A DNA stretch of 5,329 nucleotides from positions 1 to 5,329 of the forward strand of contig CANGVB010000315.1 of assembly GCA_947456995.1 (NCBI GenBank), read 5' to 3'. Shown here one piece after another: positions 1 through 5,329 of the stretch. Position 1 is the first letter of the stretch; each line of letters starts with the position of its first letter. The stretch comes from Bryobacteraceae bacterium. GTDB lineage: Bacteria; Acidobacteriota; Terriglobia; Bryobacterales; Bryobacteraceae. Made by a program: the position numbers and the translations under genes. The notes below the pieces were generated by a model, which made no database searches, was not told where the DNA came from, and worked only from the letters and a program-made list of their open reading frames with translations.

Positions 1-402
1 AAATTGATTCGGCTCGCCTCCGACGGCCTGTTTTCGTTTTCTACCACTCCGCTCTATTTCAGTATCGGACTTGGCGCAGCCTTCCTTTTGGTTGCCTTTG
101 TCGAGCTCACGATTCTTCTGGCAAGCTTGCTGCTGGAGGGGAAATCTCCGACTCCCGGTTGGACTTCTCTCATGATCGTTACTGCTGGTGGATTTGGGAC
201 AACCATGATCTTGCTCGGCATCATTGGCATCTATGTAGGAAAGGTCTTTGAGCAAGTCAAACAACGTCCGATCTATCTTGTAGAGCGCAGCTCGGCCGGT
301 TCTTCCTCCCTGTTGAATCTGTCGAGAAGCATTCAGTCAGAATTATCTGATTCACTCAAGGATGTTCGTGAAGCTGATGCACGGCTTTCGCTTCGGGCTT
401 GA
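1..402 (+). CDS. Family 2 glycosyltransferase, GtrB/DPM1-like, C-terminal membrane anchor (5' partial)
   Basis: The reading frame is open from base 1, so the N-terminal catalytic GT-A domain lies off the left edge; the TTG at base 4 is an internal Leu codon, not a start. What remains (133 residues) is the typical tail of polyprenyl-phosphate glycosyltransferases of the GtrB/ArnC/DPM1 type. It has an amphipathic lead with SDGLFSFSTTPL (about residues 8-19), a first membrane helix (about 20-45), a short loop with PGWTSL (about 51-56), a second helix (about 58-78), then the conserved exit IYVGKVFEQVKQRPIYLVE. Known enzymes of this family transfer a sugar from a nucleotide donor to undecaprenyl (or dolichyl) phosphate at the inner face of the membrane. 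About 38 Ser/Leu-rich, charged residues follow the usual end point; this tail overlaps the next gene. The family call is firm; the sugar cannot be inferred. Confidence 0.88.
   Translation, partial: KLIRLASDGLFSFSTTPLYFSIGLGAAFLLVAFVELTILLASLLLEGKSPTPGWTSLMIVTAGGFGTTMILLGIIGIYVGKVFEQVKQRPIYLVERSSAGSSSLLNLSRSIQSELSDSLKDVREADARLSLRA
358..362 (+). promoter_or_regulatory. Shine-Dalgarno-like AAGGA inside the end of the GT2 gene
   Basis: AAGGA lies just before the start of the downstream YfhO-like gene. It abuts the ATG at 362 and is 14 nt from the ATG at 377. It sits 5 nt from an in-frame GTG at 368, which is the only one of the three with normal spacing. It therefore favours GTG 368 as the real start, although ATG codons are generally preferred. 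Its position inside the upstream coding region suggests translational coupling. Confidence 0.4.
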
Positions 403-2410
403 CGACCAATCTTCGCGGGCAGCCAAAGGATCATGGATTGCAGCGGCTCTGGCGTTGTTCCTTCTGTCCCTACTCGAGTGGCATTCGCCGAAATACTTCC
501 TTCAGAATGACAATCTGGAGTATTTTCTCCCAGCCTTCAATTACAACTTGCATTCGTTGAATCAGGGAAGCCTCGCCCAATATGAGTATTTTCAATTCAC
601 AGGGATTCCCCACCTTGCGAGCGGGCAAACGGCAACATTATATCCGCCATCCAGTTTCTCAGTCTGGCTTAGCAAAGCGATCAGCGGGCACCTCGACTTT
701 GCGATCGAGATTTACGCCGGGCTGCATCTTCTCTTTGGCACTGTTTTGACATATCGGTTGCTGATCGAATTGGGGCTTCGCCCCGGGCTTGCCATCTGGG
801 GCTCGCTCAGCTGGATGTTTTGCCCTTATGTGATGATTGTCGGCAGAACCTGGATTTCAGTTGTTGTGTGGGCAGCGTGGTTTCCTGCAATCCTTTATCT
901 CTGTCTCAGAGTCTTCCGGTTTCCGCAGCTTTCAAGTATGGCTTTGTTGTCTTGTGCCCGAACGCTTCTTTGTTTTGCCGGGCATTCGCAGTTCTTTATT
1001 CTCAGCTGTATATTTGAAGTTCTTGTTGCAGGTCTGGCTCTTGGGTTTAGCCGGTTCAAACTTGCCAGAAGTCCTGGCATCCTCTATATTTCCAGTTGGG
1101 TTTTGACAGCCCTTTTATCTTTGCCTTTTCTCCTGCCCGTGGCCCATCAGGTTTCACTTTCTCAGCTTCGCTCAGGCCCGATGTCGATGGAGGAGATGTC
1201 CCGTCTGGGAATGAGTACTCTCAGGTTTATCTGGGGGCATCTGCTTCCGTTTTATTGGACGGGAACTTACAAGGAGATATCTATGGGCCAGACCATCTTC
1301 TTCATCTCTCATATATCCTGGCCAGCTCTGGTGGGTGTTTGTTTTGGATTGGGGCAAATCGTCAGGAATCCCGGCCAAATGAGGCGGATGCTGCTGTTTT
1401 GCCTCTGGATGGCCCTGATTTCCTATTGCTGGTCAGCCAATCTGTTCCTTGATGTCTTTGCAAGATTACCTGTTCTGAGTTCGTTCCGCTGGTCATTCAA
1501 GCTGCAGTTCTTTACTTCATTTTTCATGCTTGCCATGGCTGCCATTGCATTTTCTAAGCTGCGCAGTACCGGCTGGCGACGATTTATTTATGCAGCCAGC
1601 TTTGTCAATTTCTTATGGTTCTATTTTTTGCTTCCAGAAAGATCCTGGGGCCTGCACCCGCCTCCCAGTCAGATCGCCAATCCATTCCCTCAAATCGACA
1701 CCAGATTTCGAATGATGACACTTGGCTTTTCTTTTGGCGACATGCCTTCACTGCCGGGCCTCGGCCTTGGTTATCCCCTTCTTTTCGGTATTCCTCATCT
1801 TGCAGGTTACGAACCACTTGCATCGAAGGACAGATTTAACATTGCACGTGAGGAACTCCATATTGGTTCCTTCTCAGCTTTGCCAACAGAGCGGGACTGG
1901 GAGCACTTTGAACATTGGTCTGTCACCCATTTCGTTGTGAAGGAAGCCCGCAAAGACATTCAAAGCGCACTCTTGACCCGGGGATACATCGAAGCGTCTA
2001 GAATCCCTGGTGCAGTGCTCTTTACCTACCCGTCTCCAAGACCGCTTGGCCTTCTTCAAAACCAAGAAAACTCTTCACGTCCCGTCCAGTTTCTGATTGA
2101 GGGGAACCAGTTGAGCCTGAACAGCACTGAAGGCCTGCTTCGTCTGGCCTTTGTTCACGATCCATTTCACAGAGCCACCATTGACGGATCTGAGGTTGAG
2201 TTTAGTTCAAAACCTGGTTCCCCTATGGCATTGACGATCCCCGCTGGCAGTCATCAGGTCAGGATTCTCTATTCCAATCCACTCTTGCGAAGAGGCCTGC
2301 TTTGGGCTGTTCTAGGCTCAGCGATTCTGATTGGGATTTTGAGGCTTCTCAATCTCGAATATGCGAAAGCCTCTGAGATCAGATTCGTTCCGAAGCCGGA
2401 ATTGCAATAA
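362..2410 (+). CDS. YfhO-type GT-C-like multi-pass membrane protein
   Basis: This 682-residue, very hydrophobic protein resembles the YfhO family, large membrane proteins related to GT-C glycosyltransferases that probably use lipid-linked sugars outside the membrane. Visible hallmarks, in order: a first helix (about 24-40) followed by an acidic loop with ND at 49-50 and LEYFLP at 52-57; GIPHLASGQ..TLYPP (81-96), matching the usual family pattern of G.P...N.Q...YPP; GHSQ (207-210), the counterpart of the family GHPQ; about ten further hydrophobic segments to about 420; then a soluble region. The C-terminal beta-rich part has ATIDGSEV (605-612) and IPAGSHQVRILY (626-637), matching the family vdG...lpaG.H.V...Y pattern, then a last helix (about 645-663). 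The outermost ATG start is kept; GTG 368 has the better ribosome site. It overlaps the GT2 gene by 41 nt, implying an operon. Its 3' end overlaps the opposite-strand gene by 93 nt. The family is likely; donor and acceptor are unknown. Confidence 0.85.
   Translation: MFVKLMHGFRFGLDDQSSRAAKGSWIAAALALFLLSLLEWHSPKYFLQNDNLEYFLPAFNYNLHSLNQGSLAQYEYFQFTGIPHLASGQTATLYPPSSFSVWLSKAISGHLDFAIEIYAGLHLLFGTVLTYRLLIELGLRPGLAIWGSLSWMFCPYVMIVGRTWISVVVWAAWFPAILYLCLRVFRFPQLSSMALLSCARTLLCFAGHSQFFILSCIFEVLVAGLALGFSRFKLARSPGILYISSWVLTALLSLPFLLPVAHQVSLSQLRSGPMSMEEMSRLGMSTLRFIWGHLLPFYWTGTYKEISMGQTIFFISHISWPALVGVCFGLGQIVRNPGQMRRMLLFCLWMALISYCWSANLFLDVFARLPVLSSFRWSFKLQFFTSFFMLAMAAIAFSKLRSTGWRRFIYAASFVNFLWFYFLLPERSWGLHPPPSQIANPFPQIDTRFRMMTLGFSFGDMPSLPGLGLGYPLLFGIPHLAGYEPLASKDRFNIAREELHIGSFSALPTERDWEHFEHWSVTHFVVKEARKDIQSALLTRGYIEASRIPGAVLFTYPSPRPLGLLQNQENSSRPVQFLIEGNQLSLNSTEGLLRLAFVHDPFHRATIDGSEVEFSSKPGSPMALTIPAGSHQVRILYSNPLLRRGLLWAVLGSAILIGILRLLNLEYAKASEIRFVPKPELQ
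2318..2410. other. 93-nt tail-to-tail coding overlap
   Basis: Both strands are coding here. The + strand encodes the end of the last helix and the tail of the YfhO-like protein (through TAA 2408-2410). The - strand encodes the last 30 residues of the GT-C enzyme (through TGA at 2320-2318). On the - strand the segment includes the FRIFEI strand that usually closes this family; on the + strand it includes LIGILRLL of the last helix. Neither end looks like a simple read-through tail over its whole length. There is no room for a terminator between the two stops. Confidence 0.75.
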
Positions 2411-3886
2411 CTGTTCTTTCCTTACCTCGTCAATGAGTACTCCGAAAAAGCGGGATTCCAGAAACCAGCTTAGTTGCGTCTCCACAACGAAATCTACTTT
2501 GTTACGGTTCAGTGTAGACACATATTGACTGGCCGTTCCAAGCGCCTTTTCTCTATCCAGATAGATCGAAAGGCTTGCGTTTTGATGCGACCCCCGGATT
2601 GCTTTCCTTTGGGTGTACAAGTATACGGTTGGGTCGATGTTGGATTGGATGATTGCTTTTTGGGGGGTATTCTCCCTGATCCAGTCGAGCTGTTTCATGA
2701 ATGTTCGCCATTCCTCTTTGCCAACCGCTGTAGGAATCCACAGTCCGCTTTCCCTGGCTGCATTCGAAAAGGAGCCAGAGGCATAAACGCCCTGTCCAAA
2801 AAGCAGCCAGCAACAAGGCACTACTAGTTTTCGAAGCCAGTTGGGAGCTCCACTCCAAACGGCCCAAATCAACAACGGCATTAAAGGAACCAGAAACCGG
2901 AAGGGCGGCCATACCCAAAGAAGGATGACCCCGATCGAGAGCAACAAAAAGCTTCTAACGATGAGCGGAATTTCTTTCGCCAATAGGGCCCGAAGGATCA
3001 ACGGAACACAAATAAGACCCAGGATCTTTCCCCCACTCCACTCGAAAAACGACTGCATACTAATGAGAAGCATCATCAGATTTGTAACTACAATGCGAAG
3101 CTTCTCCTGCCAGTTGAAGCTCACCACTACGTTATAGGCGCTGTAATAGTTTTCCTGTGAAAGGTAGGGGTCTGCGGCACCCGAGTTTAAGGATTGCCAG
3201 AGAACCCACGGCAAGGCCAATGCTCCGGCTACGCTTCCAAAGAGCAAGCCCTCCCTCCATCTGCGTTGCCAAAGGAATACAAGAATCCAACCCAGTATCA
3301 GGCAAAACCCGATTGTTCTGGTGTGGTAAGCTGCTGCCGCAAAAAACGCCGAAAGCAGAAGTGCAACTCTCGATCCATCCCTTCTGTCCTTCAGCCCAAA
3401 AAAGATCGAAGCTGTTGCCATGGCTGCAAACAGGGTTTCGCTCAGGATCGTCGTGCTGAAAAAAACAACTTGTGGGCTCGCCGCCGTTAACGAAACAGCC
3501 GTAGCGGCAAATACCGCGCTTTTGCAATGTTCCTGAATGAGCAAATAACTCAGGCAAAACCAGACGATCGCAGCGAAGAAGGGTACCAGCTTAAAGTACA
3601 GAACATGATTGGGAAAATCCGGCACCAGCTTCCATACCGTCGCAAGCAGAGCAGGGAAGAGAATTGGGTACTTTGTTTGTGGAATCGGCTCCGGGATGCT
3701 CTCAATCCAATACCCTCTGCCTTCGGCCAGAGCTTGGGCCGTATTCAGATAGATGCTGTCGTCGTGATAAATTCCTGCGGCTGGGGCGTGAAGCGCGGTC
3801 CAATAGATTGGAGCAAGAACGGCTGCGGCCAATAGCAATAGAATCGGAGCCGCATTTTGCTCCAGCCGCGTCAGGATTGAGGGCAT
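2318..3886 (-). CDS. ArnT/PMT-type GT-C glycosyltransferase
   Basis: The protein has 522 residues from ATG 3886; the frame extends to a GTG at 3919 (533 residues). Numbering below is for the longer form. Helix 1 (about 24-41) is followed by the outer loop with HDDSIYL (52-58), where family enzymes keep the acidic residues needed for catalysis. Then come KYPILFPALL (83-92), SETLF (160-164), YHTRTIG (198-204) and PPFRFLVPLMPLL (338-350), all typical of the PMT_2/ArnT-like superfamily. Roughly ten to twelve membrane helices are followed by a soluble C-terminal domain (about 400-533) ending in a GFRIFEIE strand. Known members transfer a sugar from a polyprenyl-phosphate donor to lipid A, protein or glycan on the outer face. 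ATG 3886 was chosen because GAG lies 4 nt upstream of it, while GTG 3919 has only an abutting AAAG. It is divergent from the flippase-like gene and convergent with the YfhO-like gene. The acceptor is unknown. Confidence 0.86.
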   Translation of the reverse strand: MPSILTRLEQNAAPILLLLAAAVLAPIYWTALHAPAAGIYHDDSIYLNTAQALAEGRGYWIESIPEPIPQTKYPILFPALLATVWKLVPDFPNHVLYFKLVPFFAAIVWFCLSYLLIQEHCKSAVFAATAVSLTAASPQVVFFSTTILSETLFAAMATASIFFGLKDRRDGSRVALLLSAFFAAAAYHTRTIGFCLILGWILVFLWQRRWREGLLFGSVAGALALPWVLWQSLNSGAADPYLSQENYYSAYNVVVSFNWQEKLRIVVTNLMMLLISMQSFFEWSGGKILGLICVPLILRALLAKEIPLIVRSFLLLSIGVILLWVWPPFRFLVPLMPLLIWAVWSGAPNWLRKLVVPCCWLLFGQGVYASGSFSNAARESGLWIPTAVGKEEWRTFMKQLDWIRENTPQKAIIQSNIDPTVYLYTQRKAIRGSHQNASLSIYLDREKALGTASQYVSTLNRNKVDFVVETQLSWFLESRFFGVLIDEVRKEQLLQFRLRNESDLRGFRIFEIEKPQNPNQNR

Positions 3887-3940
3887 AGATCTCTTAAGTC
3901 TAATGTGCCGGCTGCTCACCTTTATTGAACAAGATGGAGC
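3887..3940. promoter_or_regulatory. Divergent start region between GT-C and flippase-like genes
   Basis: This 54-nt region (21 nt if the GTG at 3919 is the GT-C start) is the only place where two genes are transcribed away from each other, so both promoters should lie here or inside the flanking coding ends. I find no convincing pair of -35 and -10 boxes in either direction; TATTGA at 3923-3928 (+) has no matching -35. GGAG at 3936-3939 is only 1 nt from the ATG at 3941. Next to the GT-C start lie the palindromes AGATCT (3887-3892) and CTTAAG (3893-3898). Confidence 0.4.
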
Positions 3941-4924
3941 ATGATAGAGAAAGTGCCATTTGGGGTAGATCTTAAGCTCGACAGGAAGGCCCGGATTACT
4001 TTGGCGGTTGCCATGGTGATTGCAGCGGTGCTTCTCTATTTCTCTTTGCGTGGAATCGACATGGCAGAGCTCGGTTCAAAACTGAGCAATGCCAAGCCGG
4101 AACCGCTTGGTATTTCGCTTGTGCTTTCCTGTCTCACTTTGTGGCTCAGAAGTCTGCGCTGGCGTGTTTTGCTCAACACCAGCGAAGTTCTGCCGCTGGG
4201 GACGGTCTTTTGGGCCAACGCATTGGGCTACCTGGGCAACAACGTGCTGCCGGCGAGAATGGGCGAATTCATGAGAGTGGAAGCCCTCAAACGCCGCCAT
4301 GAAATCTCGCGCAGTTATCTTTTGGCCACAGCCTTGATTGAACGGGTCATGGATGCAGGAGTACTGGTTCTTCTCACCAGTGCCGCCCTGCTCACCATCC
4401 CTGGATTGCCAGACGAGCTTCACAGCGCCAGCAAAATTTTCAGCATCCTGAGCGGATTGGGAATCCTGACGCTTTTTCTTCTGCCTCACGCTCAAAAACA
4501 GGTGGAACAACTGCTGACCAAAATCCCAAAGCTTTCTGGCGTAGCTTCTCGCTTTCTCGATGGTCTGCGCTGCCTGCACAGTTGGAGCCGGTCGCTTGGC
4601 TTCCTTTTGCTCACCCTAATCATCTGGCCGATCGACTCTTATATCGGCGTACTCGTTGCCGATTCGATTGGGCTCGACTTACAGTTTCAGACATCCATGG
4701 TGGTCCTCGCCGCTCTGGGGCTATCCAGCGCGATTCCCTCAACTCCTGGCTATGTAGGGGTCTTCCAGTTTGTCGCCGTCAGTGTCATGCGCCCATTTGG
4801 CATTGCCAGCTCACCGGCTATCGCCTGGATCCTCATTTATCAGGCAATCAATTATGTAGTCCAAACCACCTTTGGATTGATTGGTTTTGCTGTTCTTTCG
4901 AAAGCTCACGCTCAGAAGAGCTGA
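3941..4924 (+). CDS. Flippase-like membrane protein, LPG synthase TM / AglD / YbhN family
   Basis: This 327-residue protein is the usual length for stand-alone members of the lysylphosphatidylglycerol synthase transmembrane family (UPF0104, AglD2-like). Visible hallmarks: a basic lead (KLDRKAR, 12-18) before helix 1 (about 19-36); SLRWRVLL (71-78); the signature GYLGNNVLPARMGEFMRV (96-113); ATALIERVMD (129-138); helices at about 139-153 and 166-181; and a C-terminal pair containing IPSTPGYVGVFQF (265-277). The soluble aminoacyl-transfer domain of MprF is absent, so phospholipid lysinylation is not expected. Relatives are associated with membrane lipid-linked glycan pathways, and a role in moving or recycling polyprenyl-linked substrates is often proposed but not generally proven. 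The start is uncertain: GGAG is only 1 nt from ATG 3941. A TTG at 4001 preceded by AGGAAGG (3983-3989) is possible but would remove the basic lead before helix 1. The 3' end overlaps the TPR gene by 13 nt. Confidence 0.88.
   Translation: MIEKVPFGVDLKLDRKARITLAVAMVIAAVLLYFSLRGIDMAELGSKLSNAKPEPLGISLVLSCLTLWLRSLRWRVLLNTSEVLPLGTVFWANALGYLGNNVLPARMGEFMRVEALKRRHEISRSYLLATALIERVMDAGVLVLLTSAALLTIPGLPDELHSASKIFSILSGLGILTLFLLPHAQKQVEQLLTKIPKLSGVASRFLDGLRCLHSWSRSLGFLLLTLIIWPIDSYIGVLVADSIGLDLQFQTSMVVLAALGLSSAIPSTPGYVGVFQFVAVSVMRPFGIASSPAIAWILIYQAINYVVQTTFGLIGFAVLSKAHAQKS
4912..4924. other. 13-nt tail-to-tail coding overlap
   Basis: The TGA of the flippase-like gene (4922-4924, +) lies inside the last codons of the TPR gene, whose own stop is at 4914-4912 on the - strand. 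The two genes therefore share 13 nt and have no intergenic terminator between them. Confidence 0.8.
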
Positions 4925-5329
4925 TCGAGCGTAAGTGGCTTGTCGGCTTTGGCCCAGGCGCGCAGATAAAGACTTTCCACCATGGCCGCCGCGTCCATTT
5001 TGTTCTGAGCCTTTAGCGATTCAAACAACCCGTAGAGTGCCCGTCCACTGCGGCGGTTATTCACCAGTTCTGCCCGGAAAGCCTCTTCGGCTTCTGAGTA
5101 CTTGCCGGTTGCGATCAGCAGCGCACCCAGAGATTCGCGAGTCGGCGGGTAATACCAGCCAGCAGGCTCATCGTAGTTCAGAGCATCTTCGGCCGCTACC
5201 GCCTTGCGCATCCACTCGATGGCTTCGGTTTTGTTACCAGACGCAGATGAAATCCTCGCCGCCAAAGAAAGTGCCGCAATCTGCATAATCGCCTTCTCCT
5301 GATTCAATCCGAAGCCGCGGTCTGGCGAC
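4912..5329 (-). CDS. TPR-repeat protein, C-terminal part (5' partial)
   Basis: The frame reads from a TGA at 4914-4912 up through the right edge of the window without a stop. The gene therefore starts outside, and the TTG at 5307 is most likely an internal Leu codon. About 138 residues are visible. They form helix pairs of the tetratricopeptide type: a helix with ALSLAARIS, then KTEAIEWMRKAVAAED; a linker with YDEPAGWYYPPTRESLGALL; then GKYSEAEEAFRAEL and RSGRALYGLFESLKAQNK, and a closing amphipathic helix with AWAKADKPLTLDQLF. TPRs bind other proteins and have no catalytic role here. The DEP..WYYP..RESLGA block is a pattern I recall from tail ends of long TPR proteins in Acidobacteriota-like genomes, which is memory and not a search result. 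What lies upstream (more TPRs or a different N-terminal domain) cannot be seen. It is transcribed toward the flippase-like gene and probably unrelated to it. Confidence 0.8.
   Translation of the reverse strand, partial: SPDRGFGLNQEKAIMQIAALSLAARISSASGNKTEAIEWMRKAVAAEDALNYDEPAGWYYPPTRESLGALLIATGKYSEAEEAFRAELVNNRRSGRALYGLFESLKAQNKMDAAAMVESLYLRAWAKADKPLTLDQLF

Noticed and set aside
820..1452. Several overlapping open frames of 60-118 codons on both strands inside the YfhO-like gene
   Set aside because: They lie fully inside a gene with clear family motifs, have no recognisable domains and are unremarkable shadow frames.
2474..3835. Open frames on the + strand (up to 117 codons) and a 141-codon - frame opposite or within the GT-C gene
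   Set aside because: Composition is unlike real proteins (Cys/Arg/Pro-rich, no helices or motifs), and the - strand GT-C frame has strong motifs throughout.
3900..3935. TATTGA at 3923-3928 as a -10 box for the flippase-like gene
   Set aside because: No acceptable -35 box lies 16-18 nt upstream, and a single hexamer with mismatches is expected by chance.
3941..4924. Reading the flippase-like gene as mprF (lysyl-phosphatidylglycerol synthase)
   Set aside because: The C-terminal aminoacyl-transfer domain of MprF is absent and the total length is only 327 residues.
4076..5288. A 167-codon - frame at 4076-4579 and + frames at 4582-5016 and 4935-5288
   Set aside because: They are shadows of the flippase-like and TPR genes; the true frames carry the GNNVLPAR and TPR patterns.
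1..5329. RNA genes, CRISPR repeats, transposase genes or attachment sites
   Set aside because: No tRNA-like fold, regularly spaced repeat, inverted-repeat pair or transposase/integrase motif was seen on either strand; almost every base is explained by coding sequence.

Overview
The window is dense bacterial protein-coding DNA with five genes and almost no spacer. By eye G+C is a little above 50%. No RNA gene, insertion sequence, CRISPR array or phage gene is visible. The membrane-glycosylation families here are widespread. The C-terminal tetratricopeptide (TPR) fragment at the right edge has a DEP..WYYP..RESLGA pattern that I associate with Acidobacteriota (Solibacter/Bryobacter-like), so that phylum is a tentative guess and not a determination.

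Layout, left to right: (1) 1-402 (+), the C-terminal two-helix membrane anchor of a GtrB/DPM1-type family 2 glycosyltransferase, cut by the left edge; (2) 362-2410 (+), a large YfhO-type membrane protein whose start overlaps gene 1; (3) 2318-3886 (-), a second, ArnT/PMT-type GT-C glycosyltransferase, whose 3' end overlaps the 3' end of gene 2 on the opposite strand by 93 nt; (4) 3941-4924 (+), a flippase-like protein of the lysylphosphatidylglycerol synthase transmembrane/AglD/YbhN family, divergent from gene 3; (5) 4912-5329 (-), the C-terminal part of a TPR protein, meeting gene 4 tail to tail with a 13-nt overlap and cut by the right edge.

The first four genes fit one theme: lipid-linked sugar handling at the cytoplasmic membrane. 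GtrB/DPM1-type enzymes load a sugar onto undecaprenyl phosphate on the inner face. GT-C proteins use polyprenyl-phosphate sugars on the outer face to decorate a lipid, glycan or protein. The flippase-like family is repeatedly found beside such genes. Which sugar and which acceptor cannot be read from the sequence.

The layout is more unusual than the gene content. The strand switches three times in 5.3 kb, both convergent junctions overlap, and the single divergent junction has only 21-54 nt depending on the start used. No stretch of 300 bases lacks a gene. I see a plausible glycosylation cassette with odd gene packing, but no clear evidence for a wholly undescribed system.
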